From positions 1 through 64,000 of the forward strand of contig VGVV01000003.1 of the NCBI GenBank assembly GCA_016873895.1: DNA of 64,000 nt. Reading direction: 5' to 3'. Both the position numbers and the translations under genes were made by a program. The notes beneath the pieces were generated by a model that saw only the letters and a program-made list of their open reading frames with translations, was not told the DNA's origin and did no database searches. Below are positions 52,347-61,076 of this stretch, piece after piece (position 1 is the stretch's first letter; each line of letters opens with the position of its first letter). The DNA is from Ignavibacteria bacterium. Lineage in GTDB: Bacteria > Bacteroidota > Ignavibacteria > Kapaibacteriales > Kapaibacteriaceae.

Positions 52347-54800
52347 ATGAGCAAGAAATCAACCCCGGCAAAGCAACGTACGGTAGCACAAGATCAGCAT
52401 TCCGGTTTATCGACGTCAGAGATCATTGGTGATTATCGTATTGCCGTTATCAGCAGACAGGCCTCGTTACTTGGTCGTAAAGAGGTGCTAACGGGCAAGG
52501 CAAAGTTTGGAATCTTTGGTGACGGCAAGGAAGTTGCCCAGCTTGCCATGGCTAAAGCATTCAAGCCAGGCGATTGGCGCAGTGGTTACTACCGTGACCA
52601 AACGTTTATGTTCGCAACAGGGGAAAGCGACGTTCAGAAGTTCTTTGCTCAGCTCTATGCGCATACGGACATTCTTGCCGAGCCGGCAAGTGCCGGACGC
52701 TCCATGAATGGGCACTTCGGTACACGGCTACTTCGTGATGATGGCTCATGGCTGCCTCAGGTTGAACGCAAAAATGTCTCTGCTGACGTATCGCCTACGG
52801 GGTCTCAGATGCCACGGCTTGTGGGACTAGCCTATGCATCTCGTCTGTACAGGGAAGTTGAAGTATTGCAATCACTTACCGAATTTTCCTCAAACGGGAA
52901 TGAGATAGCATTTGGTACGATTGGCAACGCATCAATTGCCGAAGGAATGTTCTGGGAGAGCGTTAACGCCATCGGCGTGTTGAAATCTCCGGCAATCATC
53001 TCAATCTGGGACGATGGATACGGTATCAGTGTTCCGAACGAGTTTCAGGTTACGAAATCAAATGTTGGAGAGCTGTTGTCGGGCTTTGCCCGCGCTGCTA
53101 GATCAACAAATGGCTACGATATTCACGTTGTGAAGGCATGGGATTACCCGGCATTGGTGGCGGCATACGAAAGAGCTGCTGCTACGGCGAGGGCCGAGCA
53201 TGTGCCGCAGATCATTCACGTGATTGAGGTTACTCAGCCACAAGGACATTCTACGTCAGGTTCTCACGAGCGATACAAATCTGCCGAGCGCCTGGCGTGG
53301 GAAGCAGAAATGGATGGCATCACGCGTATGCGTGAGTGGATGATCGAGCAGGGGGTAGCAAGTGTTGCCGAGCTTGATACGATTGATGCCGAGGCAATTG
53401 AACATGTGCGTGATGCTAAGCAAGCTGCATGGGATGCATATATCAAGCCGATACAAAGCGAGATTACTGATGCCGCAGTGGTTTTGAATGCTACTGCTGA
53501 AGCGCTTCAGAATGCATCGTTCGAGGCAGAGTCGAACGAGGTTCGTCAAATAGCAACTGAACTTACGCGTATCCGCGAGCCGTTTCGTAGAGATATTATG
53601 TCTGCCATGCACAAAGCACTCGCGGTTTCGGCTAGTGCTCCACGGATATGCTCGAGCAACCTTGCAAAGTGGCGACGTGAATACGACGCCAAGATTCGCC
53701 CCCTATACAGCTCGCATTTGTATTGCGAGACACCAAAGAGTCCGATACACGTTTCATCTGTTGCACCTGATTTTGGCAATGAGCCTCAACAGGTTAACGG
53801 TTCGGAGGTCATACGAGCATGGTTTGAACATGCCCTTGCGTCGGATCCGAGAGTGAACATTTTTGGTGAAGACACTGGTTTCTTGGGCGACGTTAACCAA
53901 GGCACTGCTAGACTGCAGGCCGCATTTGGTGCGCTGCGAGTAAGTGATGTGGGAATACGCGAATGCACAATCTTGGGGCAGTCAATAGGTATGGCCATGA
54001 GGGGGCTGCGCCCGATAGCAGAGATCCAGTACCTTGATTACCTGCTGTATACATTGCAGCTCATGAGTGATGATCTGGCAACTGTGCATTGGCGAACACG
54101 TGGTGGACAAAAGGCACCCGTGATAGTCAGAACGCGCGGACATCGACTAGAAGGCATCTGGCACTCCGGCTCCCCGATGGCAGGTATCATCAACCTTGTG
54201 CGAGGTATGCATGTATGCGTTCCACGCAATTTTGTACAGGCAGCTGGTATGTATCAAACACTATTGCAGGGAGACGATCCGGCAATCGTGGTTGAGGTGC
54301 TCAATGGATATCGTTTGAAGGAGAACCTACCCGTTAATATCGGACAGTACACAGTGCCGCTGGGTGTTCCAGAGGTGGTGCGTCAGGGAACCGATATCAC
54401 GGTTGTAACCTACGGGGCTACGGTTCGCGTAGCGCTAGAGGCGGCATCAATGTTGGAACGCCTAGGAGTTTCTGTAGAGGTAGTGGACGTGCAAACGCTT
54501 TTACCGTTTGATACATCCGGTGTGATTGTTGAGTCTCTGCGGAAGACCAACCGCATCTTGTTTGTTGACGAGGATGTGCCGGGTGGTGCAACGGCATACA
54601 TGATGCGTCACGTGCTCGAGGTCCAGAACGGCTACCGATACCTAGACTCGGCACCTGCTACGCTTACCGCAGAGGAGCACAGGCCCGCATACGGAACCGA
54701 TGGTAACTTTTGGTCAAAGCCAGAAGCAGAGCATATCTGCATGAAGATCTATAGCCTGATGCAGGAAGTTTCTCCACAGAAATACCCCGATATTTTCTAA
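52347..54800 (+). CDS. Fused 2-oxoacid dehydrogenase E1 (alpha-beta), branched-chain type
   Basis: This 817-residue thiamine-diphosphate enzyme joins an E1-alpha domain (about 25-450) to an E1-beta domain (about 485-817) in one chain, a form common in Bacteroidota and probably acting on branched-chain 2-oxoacids. The alpha part has DWRSGYYRDQTFMFATGE, GRSMNGHFG, the TPP region GNASIAEGMFWESVN, and IWDDGYGIS; the beta part has VNIFGEDTGFLGDVNQGT, LRPIAEIQYLDYLL, and VVDVQTLLPFD. The Asp of the usual GD(G/A) metal motif is Asn194 here. It lies near the separate pyruvate dehydrogenase E1 genes; no E2 or E3 gene is in the window. The substrate is inferred. Confidence 0.92.
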   Translation: MSKKSTPAKQRTVAQDQHSGLSTSEIIGDYRIAVISRQASLLGRKEVLTGKAKFGIFGDGKEVAQLAMAKAFKPGDWRSGYYRDQTFMFATGESDVQKFFAQLYAHTDILAEPASAGRSMNGHFGTRLLRDDGSWLPQVERKNVSADVSPTGSQMPRLVGLAYASRLYREVEVLQSLTEFSSNGNEIAFGTIGNASIAEGMFWESVNAIGVLKSPAIISIWDDGYGISVPNEFQVTKSNVGELLSGFARAARSTNGYDIHVVKAWDYPALVAAYERAAATARAEHVPQIIHVIEVTQPQGHSTSGSHERYKSAERLAWEAEMDGITRMREWMIEQGVASVAELDTIDAEAIEHVRDAKQAAWDAYIKPIQSEITDAAVVLNATAEALQNASFEAESNEVRQIATELTRIREPFRRDIMSAMHKALAVSASAPRICSSNLAKWRREYDAKIRPLYSSHLYCETPKSPIHVSSVAPDFGNEPQQVNGSEVIRAWFEHALASDPRVNIFGEDTGFLGDVNQGTARLQAAFGALRVSDVGIRECTILGQSIGMAMRGLRPIAEIQYLDYLLYTLQLMSDDLATVHWRTRGGQKAPVIVRTRGHRLEGIWHSGSPMAGIINLVRGMHVCVPRNFVQAAGMYQTLLQGDDPAIVVEVLNGYRLKENLPVNIGQYTVPLGVPEVVRQGTDITVVTYGATVRVALEAASMLERLGVSVEVVDVQTLLPFDTSGVIVESLRKTNRILFVDEDVPGGATAYMMRHVLEVQNGYRYLDSAPATLTAEEHRPAYGTDGNFWSKPEAEHICMKIYSLMQEVSPQKYPDIF

Positions 54801-54908
54801 GTGTCAGTATTGCCGGTGAACCCGACGTTGGAACCTATTATCAGTTTTTCAAATTAGCCCGGCGTTCATTGACGTTGATTTACGTTACTTAACCATTGAG
54901 GTTCTTCC

Positions 54909-55319
54909 ATGAGAACGCGTCTCTTTACCATCATAGCGCTCTTCGTCCCATTTCTCGGTGTCGCTGCTGCCGCACCAGACAAGGCAGCACTTATGAAACG
55001 TGGTCAGGTCGTCTTTAACGAGTATTGCAAAACATGTCACCAAGCTAATGGTCAGGGGCTGGGAACCGTCTACCCACCACTTGCAAAAAGTGATTACCTA
55101 AAGAACACGCCGATGCCACAGATTATCAAGGAAGTTGTCAATGGCAAGAGTGGTAAGGTTAAAGTCAACGGTAAAGAGTATAACGGTGTAATGGCCCCAC
55201 TGCCGAAGAAATACACAGACGATGACATCGCCTCTGTGATAACGTACGTGTACAACAGTTTCGGAAACAGCGGACCTGTTGTTTCATCAGCGGATGTGAA
55301 AAAGCACAAGAAGAAATAA
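54909..55319 (+). CDS. Class I c-type cytochrome
   Basis: The 136-residue protein has an N-terminal signal peptide (MRTRLFTIIALFVPFLGVAAAA), one haem motif CKTCH (Cys40, Cys43, His44) and a distal Met in NGVMAPLPKKYTDDDIASVITYV. It is therefore a small periplasmic or membrane-linked monohaem cytochrome for electron transfer. It ends in a Lys-rich stretch (KKHKKK). The gene is monocistronic: a strong terminator follows at 55341. The 108-bp gap before it holds no clear promoter box. Its redox partners are not shown by the neighbours. Confidence 0.93.
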   Translation: MRTRLFTIIALFVPFLGVAAAAPDKAALMKRGQVVFNEYCKTCHQANGQGLGTVYPPLAKSDYLKNTPMPQIIKEVVNGKSGKVKVNGKEYNGVMAPLPKKYTDDDIASVITYVYNSFGNSGPVVSSADVKKHKKK

Positions 55320-55340
55320 CAAAGAAAAATGTAGTCACAA

Positions 55341-55382
55341 AGAGCCCCCTGAGATATTCGTCGCAGGGGGCTTTGTATTTTT
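55341..55382 (+). terminator. Intrinsic terminator after the cytochrome c gene
   Basis: AGCCCCCTG (55343-55351) pairs perfectly with CAGGGGGCT (55364-55372), followed by TTGTATTTTT. The 9-bp GC-rich stem and U-tract are a classic rho-independent terminator for the gene ending at 55319. The stem is built from the AGGGGGCT oligomer that recurs in the window. Confidence 0.9.
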
Positions 55383-55383
55383 G
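55376..55383 (+). promoter_or_regulatory. Candidate -7 promoter element TATTTTTG for pdhA
   Basis: TATTTTTG matches TAnnTTTG and lies 30 bp before the ATG of the E1-alpha gene at 55414. It overlaps the terminator's T-tail, so T-richness alone could explain it. The same octamer occurs 26 bp before the ATG at 57465. Confidence 0.3.
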
Positions 55384-55413
55384 CTAGCTGAAACATCTCA
55401 TGAAAGACCAGAA

Positions 55414-56412
55414 ATGGCCAGATTAAAGGCTCCCATCTGCACACCAGAACAACAGCGTGATCTCTTGCGATACATGCTCATGGCTCGAGAGTTCGACACG
55501 GCTATGCTACGACTCTATCGTCAGGGAAAGGCTTTTGGTGGTGTATACTCCCAGTTGGGAAATGAAGCAGTTAGCGTGGGCAGTGCCTATGCACTCGATA
55601 GGCACAAGGACGTGTTATTCCCAATGCATCGAAACATTGGTGGCCATTTCGTGTTTGGGCAGTCACTTGATCAACTCATGCTAAATCATCTTGCACGCAA
55701 CGGTAGCCAAATGCGTGGTACGGATGGTACCGGACATTATGCTGATCCTGCATTGCGTATATATGGAAACGTTTCGCATCTCGGTGCTATGATACCTGTA
55801 GCTGCAGGGTTTTCTATGGCAGACAAGCTGCGCGGTGTAACAACTGTCTCTATGACATACATCGGTGATGGTGGAGCTCAGGTAGGAGAGGTGCACGAGG
55901 CGCTCAACTTTGCATCAGTTCACAAACTGCCGCTCATTCTGATTATCGAGAACAATCAGTACGCATACTCAACTCCAAATCACATGGAGTTTGCATGTCA
56001 AAATCTGAGCGATAGAGCCATCGGATATGGCATGCATGGTGTTACGATAGATGGAACTGATGTTGAGTTGGTCTACGCAACGTGCCGAGAGGCAGTTGAA
56101 CGGGCTCACAGTGGGTTGGGACCAACACTCATTGAAACTAAGACTATGCGCATGAGAGGCCATGCCGAGCATGACGATTTTTCATACGTACCAAAGGATC
56201 TGCTAGAAGAATGGGCCAAGAAGGATCCTGTTGAGCAATATATCACGCTCCTCGACAAGCGAAACGTTATGTCGAGAAAGGATGCAACAGCCATGCGTGA
56301 GCAGATTCTACAAGACATGATTTCTGCAATCGATAGAGCTCTTGAGCAGCCCTGGCCCGATGCTGAAGAGGGAATGAAGAACGTGTTTATGTCTACAACG
56401 GTAGGAGCATAG
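55414..56412 (+). CDS. pdhA: Pyruvate dehydrogenase E1, alpha subunit
   Basis: The 332-residue subunit of pyruvate dehydrogenase decarboxylates pyruvate with TPP. It has MAREFDTAMLRLYRQGKAFGGVYSQLGNEAVSVG, the TPP motif GDGGAQVGEVHEALNFASVHKLPLI with IENNQYAYSTP, and the regulatory loop region TKTMRMRGHAEHDDFSYVP. The ATG at 55414 is chosen; an upstream TTG at 55381 would extend it into the terminator. The E1-beta gene follows after 5 bp, forming one operon with it. Confidence 0.95.
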   Translation: MARLKAPICTPEQQRDLLRYMLMAREFDTAMLRLYRQGKAFGGVYSQLGNEAVSVGSAYALDRHKDVLFPMHRNIGGHFVFGQSLDQLMLNHLARNGSQMRGTDGTGHYADPALRIYGNVSHLGAMIPVAAGFSMADKLRGVTTVSMTYIGDGGAQVGEVHEALNFASVHKLPLILIIENNQYAYSTPNHMEFACQNLSDRAIGYGMHGVTIDGTDVELVYATCREAVERAHSGLGPTLIETKTMRMRGHAEHDDFSYVPKDLLEEWAKKDPVEQYITLLDKRNVMSRKDATAMREQILQDMISAIDRALEQPWPDAEEGMKNVFMSTTVGA

Positions 56413-56417
56413 TCCCC

Positions 56418-57389
56418 ATGATAATGACCTACCTCGAAGCAATTGCCGATGGTATCCGCGTGGAGATGCAACGTGATCAATCAGTGTTCATGATCGGTGA
56501 AGACATCGGTACATACGGTGGTGCTTTTAGACTCACAAAGGGCTTTCTCGACGAGTTCGGTCCTCATCGTGTTATCGATGCACCAATTTCTGAGAGCGCT
56601 ATTATCGGTGCGGCAATCGGCGCAGCGTTAAATGGCATGCGTCCAGTGGCCGAAATGCAGTTCATGGATTTTGTTACCAACGGTTTTAACCAGCTTGTTA
56701 CCGTTGCCGGCACAACTGCCTATCGCTGGTCAATACCGGTGCCGATGGTTGTTAGAGGTCCTTCCGGCGGTGGTGTTGGTGCAAATCCATTCCACAGCAG
56801 AGACTCAGAGGCATGGTTTGCCCATGCAACCGGACTGAAAGTGGTTTGCCCTGCATTCCCTGATGATGCAAAGGGGCTCATGATGGCCTCGATACGCGAT
56901 AATAATCCAGTTGTATTCTTTGAACACAAAGGATTGTATCGCAAGATTAAAGGGGAAGTTCCGGAAGGAGAGCATATTGTTCCGCTCGGCAGAGCTCGTA
57001 CGGTTAGAGTTGGTACACACTGCTCAGTTATCTGCTACGGATCTGCTGTGCACATGGCACTCGATGCTGCTGCTATGCTGGAACAAGAAGGTATAGATGT
57101 AGAAGTTGTTGATATTCGAACACTTGTGCCATTTGATGAAAATGCAGTACAGGAATCGGTGAAAAAGACCGGTCGGGTTGTTGTTGCTCATGAGGCAGTA
57201 CGTACTGCTGGCTTCGGAGGCGAAATTGCAGCTCGAATTGCCGACCATGCGTTTCAGTGGCTTGATGCTCCAGTTAAGCGTGTGGCTGCCTTCGACAGCC
57301 CAACGCCGTTTGCACCTACACTCGAAAAGGCAGTATTACCTAATGCCGAGAAAATTGCGCACACGATTCGCAATGTTTGTTCGTTCTAG
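56418..57389 (+). CDS. pdhB: Pyruvate dehydrogenase E1, beta subunit
   Basis: The 323-residue partner of the E1-alpha subunit has a normal length and the family motifs MIGEDIGTYGGAFRLTKG, APISESAIIGAAIGAALNGMRPVAEMQFMDFV, FEHKGLYR, and the C-terminal transketolase-type domain (VEVVDIRTLVPFDENAV, VAHEAVRTAGFGGEIAARI). A second ATG two codons in is possible. E2 and E3 are not in the window; a lipoate ligase at the right edge would serve their lipoyl domain. Confidence 0.95.
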   Translation: MIMTYLEAIADGIRVEMQRDQSVFMIGEDIGTYGGAFRLTKGFLDEFGPHRVIDAPISESAIIGAAIGAALNGMRPVAEMQFMDFVTNGFNQLVTVAGTTAYRWSIPVPMVVRGPSGGGVGANPFHSRDSEAWFAHATGLKVVCPAFPDDAKGLMMASIRDNNPVVFFEHKGLYRKIKGEVPEGEHIVPLGRARTVRVGTHCSVICYGSAVHMALDAAAMLEQEGIDVEVVDIRTLVPFDENAVQESVKKTGRVVVAHEAVRTAGFGGEIAARIADHAFQWLDAPVKRVAAFDSPTPFAPTLEKAVLPNAEKIAHTIRNVCSF

Positions 57390-57430
57390 GTTGTTGAAAA
57401 GTTTGATGATATAGCCGCAAACGAAGGTTG

Positions 57431-57438
57431 TATTTTTG
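57431..57438 (+). promoter_or_regulatory. Candidate -7 promoter element TATTTTTG
   Basis: TATTTTTG matches TAnnTTTG and lies 26 bp before the ATG at 57465, in the 75-bp gap after pdhB. No TTTG is seen at 19 bp; one lies 25 bp away, which is too far. Confidence 0.35.
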
Positions 57439-57464
57439 TGATCGAATATTCATAGGATCTGCAC

Positions 57465-57758
57465 ATGGCAAGAATTCATTTCAGTGTTTCGTACTCGATA
57501 GCCGACGGTAAGCGCGGGGAGTATCTGCAAGCAATCGCTAACGTCCGTGCCTTTTACGAGAACTCTGACATCAACTTCTCGCTATTTGAGGTCAAGGGTA
57601 AGCATAATCACTTTCAAGAGATCTATGTCTATCCGTCTCCGGAGTCCTACGAGGCTTCTGATGATCCGGAGACTACAGCTCCAATTTCTGCATCACTCGA
57701 AAAGATCTATTCGTTAGCGAATAGCGTACGATACGAAGTATCGAACGAGATAGCCTAG
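57465..57758 (+). CDS. Small protein of unknown function
   Basis: This 97-residue protein has no signal peptide or membrane segment and is acidic. The pattern is beta (ARIHFSVSYSIA), alpha (KRGEYLQAIANVRAFYEN), beta (INFSLFEVKGKHNHFQEIYVYPS), alpha (PISASLEKIYSLAN), compatible with a dimeric alpha-beta barrel or ferredoxin-like fold such as antibiotic-biosynthesis-monooxygenase-like proteins. No catalytic motif is evident. It has its own candidate promoter and lies 13 bp before the first glycosyltransferase gene, so it may be expressed with that cluster. Confidence 0.75.
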   Translation: MARIHFSVSYSIADGKRGEYLQAIANVRAFYENSDINFSLFEVKGKHNHFQEIYVYPSPESYEASDDPETTAPISASLEKIYSLANSVRYEVSNEIA

Positions 57759-57771
57759 TGTCTATGTTGCA

Positions 57772-58905
57772 ATGAAGGTCGCTTACGATGCTATACAGCT
57801 TCTTGGACACAGTGGCATCGAGCGCTATTCGCGAGAGCTCATCAAGCACGTTGCTACATGCGATAGCGCGGTAGAGGTGCGGTTAGTCACAAAGCGCGAT
57901 ATGGGCGGTGCCGTGGCAGAGTATATATCTGGCTACGACGGCATTGAGGTGCGGCCGCTGATTCCTGACGAACGACAGCTTGGAGCCCCACTTCGTCTTT
58001 TCATGCGAAGAATTCAAGCAAACACCTTCACCAAGGCGATCCGTGGTTGCGATGTGGTTCATGTGCTTGGACCAACGAAGTTTGTACCGGCCGGTGTGCC
58101 GCTCGTTGTAACCATACATGATCTGTTTCCCATGGACCCAAGCATGGGTCTTAGTCGTCAGATGCAGCGCCGCTTTCCCGGTAGAATCGAGCGTCAGTTA
58201 AGGGCTGCGTCTGCTGTTGTATGTCCGTCTGACTTCGTAGCAAGCACGATACGTGAGACGTATCCTTGGTTCACGGGAAGTATAACGACTACCCCTTTAG
58301 CAGCAAGTGGTGCATTTGTGCCAACTGAGTTATCGGAGCACGTACGCAAGCGACATGGCATTCATGAGCGTTACGTGTTATTCGTAGGTAGGGTAGATCC
58401 TCGGAAAAACATACCGCGCATTCTTCAAGCATGGAGGGCGCTTCCCGCCGACGTGCGACGTAGTTCGCAGCTTGTCCTTCTACTGGCAGGTGATATGAAG
58501 TCTCTGCAGATACTTCGTCAGCAACATGCGCATGAGTTGAATGATGATTCAGTCCGCATTGTGTACGAAGTTCCATCTCACGAGATGGTGCAGTTGCTCT
58601 CAGCCGCAAGGGCGCTCGTCTTTGCCACCCTAGGAGAGGGATTTGGCTTGCCCGTGGTTGAGGCCATGCAATGTGGGTGTCCTGTAATCACATCTGATCG
58701 TGCGTCGCTACCCGAAGTGGGTGGTGATGCAGTTCTCTATGTTAACCCCCTGCAAGTAGAATCGATCGCACAGGCTATGATGAATTGCTTAAGCGATGAC
58801 GCACTTGTTCGTGACCTTCGATCAAAAGGAATTGAGCAGGCCAAGAAATTTACATGGAGCGAGACTGCTCGTAAGACTCTTGAAGTCTATCATTCGATAA
58901 CGTGA
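57772..58905 (+). CDS. Glycosyltransferase family 4
   Basis: The 377-residue protein has the GT-B layout, with an N-terminal domain (GHSGIERYSRELIKHV, TIHDLFPMDPSM) and a C-terminal Glycos_transf_1 domain ([55 protein letters not shown]). The E-x7-E-type motif EGFGLPVVE is complete. It acts on a nucleotide-sugar donor, probably in assembly of lipopolysaccharide or another surface glycan. The next gene is a paralogue that starts one base into its stop. Confidence 0.93.
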   Translation: MKVAYDAIQLLGHSGIERYSRELIKHVATCDSAVEVRLVTKRDMGGAVAEYISGYDGIEVRPLIPDERQLGAPLRLFMRRIQANTFTKAIRGCDVVHVLGPTKFVPAGVPLVVTIHDLFPMDPSMGLSRQMQRRFPGRIERQLRAASAVVCPSDFVASTIRETYPWFTGSITTTPLAASGAFVPTELSEHVRKRHGIHERYVLFVGRVDPRKNIPRILQAWRALPADVRRSSQLVLLLAGDMKSLQILRQQHAHELNDDSVRIVYEVPSHEMVQLLSAARALVFATLGEGFGLPVVEAMQCGCPVITSDRASLPEVGGDAVLYVNPLQVESIAQAMMNCLSDDALVRDLRSKGIEQAKKFTWSETARKTLEVYHSIT

Positions 58906-60056
58906 TGCTGCCATATCCCGTTACGATAGGGTACGATGTTAGCTCCATTTTTGGACGTAATGGGATTGCTCGATACTCTCGCGAGGTATTGCGCGGGCTT
59001 TCGATGCATGATGGTATTGGCATGCGCCTCGTTGGCACATGGAATCAGCGAACCGAGATGCAGGAGTTGTTTCCCCCGAAGCAACAGCTTGATGTGCGGC
59101 TTACCCTTACTCATGAGAGGGCTCTTGGAGCCCCTTTGCGACGTCTTGTTAGACTCTATAAGAAACACGAGATTAAGCATGTCTTCGATGGGGTAGATCT
59201 CGTTCACTACCTGGGGCCACAAAAAGTCTTTGCCCAGCATCATCGTGTGATCTCTACGGTTCACGATCTTATTCCTATGTATGCTGAGTATGCAGTTGAA
59301 CGGGGCCTGCGTTACCGATTCCCCAGGATGTTAGAGCGTCAACTGAGAAAGTCACATGCGCTTGTTTGTCCATCAGCTTGGGTAGCTAACACCATCAAAG
59401 AGAAGTTCCCTTGGTTTAAGGGTGGTCTAACCGTAACGCCACTCGCAGCATCCGGAACCTTCAGGCCATCAGAGCTTTCTGACGAGGTTAGGCGTCGATA
59501 CAAGATCGAAGGTCGTTACTTGGTATACGTGGGGCGCATTGATGTTGCGCGTAAAAATCTTGATCGGATTCTAGAAGCATGGATGAGACTCAGCCCTCAG
59601 TATCGATTTAAGACACGGTTTGTTGTTGTAACGGACAGATCTGATGTGCACGTGCAGCGATTCATCAACAATTTGTCGTTCTCACTCGATAACTCTGTTG
59701 ACTTTCTCACTACGGTTTCTACTACTGATCTTGTTCAGATCATCAGCAATGCCCGTGGTATGGTGTTTGCATCGCAAGCAGAGGGATTTGGACTGCCTAT
59801 ACTTGAAGCAATGCAATGTGGTTGTCCAGTGATTACATCATCAACCTCGTCCATGCCAGAGGTTGCCGGGGATGCTGCTATCTATGTTGAGCCACAGCGC
59901 GTTGATAGCATCGCAGACGCAATGACGAAGCTGCTAGATGATGATGAGCTCTACGCGTTACTTCGCGAACAGGGACTGGCGCGAAGTCGATGCTTTTCTT
60001 GGACGAATACAGCTGAGCGCACATTAAGGGCCTATCAAGAATGTTTGGAGATGTAA
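58905..60056 (+). CDS. Glycosyltransferase family 4
   Basis: The 383-residue GT-B enzyme is a paralogue of the preceding gene, matching it in the middle and end ([81 protein letters not shown]). The start ATG at 58905 shares one base with the upstream TGA. It is likely to add a different sugar in the same glycan. Its stop overlaps the heptosyltransferase-like gene by 16 bp. Confidence 0.93.
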   Translation: MLPYPVTIGYDVSSIFGRNGIARYSREVLRGLSMHDGIGMRLVGTWNQRTEMQELFPPKQQLDVRLTLTHERALGAPLRRLVRLYKKHEIKHVFDGVDLVHYLGPQKVFAQHHRVISTVHDLIPMYAEYAVERGLRYRFPRMLERQLRKSHALVCPSAWVANTIKEKFPWFKGGLTVTPLAASGTFRPSELSDEVRRRYKIEGRYLVYVGRIDVARKNLDRILEAWMRLSPQYRFKTRFVVVTDRSDVHVQRFINNLSFSLDNSVDFLTTVSTTDLVQIISNARGMVFASQAEGFGLPILEAMQCGCPVITSSTSSMPEVAGDAAIYVEPQRVDSIADAMTKLLDDDELYALLREQGLARSRCFSWTNTAERTLRAYQECLEM

Positions 60057-61030
60057 TACTTCCGTCTGCACCCAAGATCTTGTATGTGCGCCAAGACCGC
60101 ATTGGAGATGTCTTTGTCTCTACGCCTCTTGTCTATGCGCTGAGGCAGAGATACCCTGAGGCGCAGATAGACATACTAGTCTCACGCAATAACAGCGCCG
60201 CTACTTTTTGTCTTCAATCAGTTGTAGACCAAGTGCATGTGCTAAAAAAGAATTCACCGCAGATGCTGGCATTGCTTTGGAAGCTTCGCAGGACTCGCTA
60301 CGACTTGCTGATCGATCTCAATCACACTGCATCTGCCACGTCTAATGGGATTGTACGCAGTGTTCGAGCACATCACAGCATTGTGCTGAACAACAATGTG
60401 ACAACTCCTGCTCAGCATGTGGTTGAGCAAGGAGACCGTAGTCAGCGCCATATCATTGATGTACTCTGTGATTTGCTTCTACCGTTAGGGATCAGTATTG
60501 AACGCAAAGACAAGCGTCCTCGTCTTGCGATTCGCCAGGATATCATGTGCGAGGTCAAGAACAAGGCACACGCTACGAGTAGCGCTCCAGTGCTTGCAGT
60601 TCAGATATCAGGGTCTTCAGAGCGCAGGATGTATCCTGCCCAGGCATTGGAGCACGTTATCCATGCCATTCGAAACCGCTTTCCATTGGTTCGGATCATC
60701 ATATTATCTGCTCCAGCTGATCGGGCCAAGGCTGTGCACTTGGCGGCTGTCACTGGAACTTTGCATCTCGATCCAGGTCCTTCATACGAACATTTCGCGG
60801 CTGCTATTGCTTCAAGCACGTGGCTGCTAAGTCCAGACACGGCAGCAATTCATGTTGCATCGGCCTATAATATCCCTAGTGTTGTGCTCTTTTCTCGAGA
60901 TCCTCGTGGGTTCTTGAACTGGCTGCCATACGATGCACCATGTTGGCCAATCATCACAGAACATGACTCACTCGATAGCATACCTCCTGATTTGGTTGTC
61001 GCTAATCTTGTGTCGATGATGACTTGCTAA
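60041..61030 (+). CDS. Glycosyltransferase family 9 (heptosyltransferase-like)
   Basis: The 329-residue protein matches ADP-heptose:LPS heptosyltransferases (GT9): an N-terminal ILYVRQDRIGDVFVSTPLVYALRQRYPEAQIDIL segment, a nucleotide-binding segment (VLAVQISGSSERRMYPAQ), and the late STWLLSPDTAAIHVASAYNIPSVVLFSRDP block. It implies that the organism has an LPS inner core or a related surface polymer. It overlaps the second GT4 gene by 16 bp and forms the end of the three-gene cluster. The sugar is not certain. Confidence 0.92.
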   Translation: MFGDVILPSAPKILYVRQDRIGDVFVSTPLVYALRQRYPEAQIDILVSRNNSAATFCLQSVVDQVHVLKKNSPQMLALLWKLRRTRYDLLIDLNHTASATSNGIVRSVRAHHSIVLNNNVTTPAQHVVEQGDRSQRHIIDVLCDLLLPLGISIERKDKRPRLAIRQDIMCEVKNKAHATSSAPVLAVQISGSSERRMYPAQALEHVIHAIRNRFPLVRIIILSAPADRAKAVHLAAVTGTLHLDPGPSYEHFAAAIASSTWLLSPDTAAIHVASAYNIPSVVLFSRDPRGFLNWLPYDAPCWPIITEHDSLDSIPPDLVVANLVSMMTC

Positions 61031-61076
61031 GCCGGCTTTGGTAAATTGCCGCTCGGAACACTATTCTTCTTTTTGT

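Noticed and set aside
54801..54908. Promoter for cytochrome c of the E. coli type (TTGACG near 54873)
   Set aside because: No matching -10 or TAnnTTTG element lies at a fitting distance, so it is not reported as a feature.
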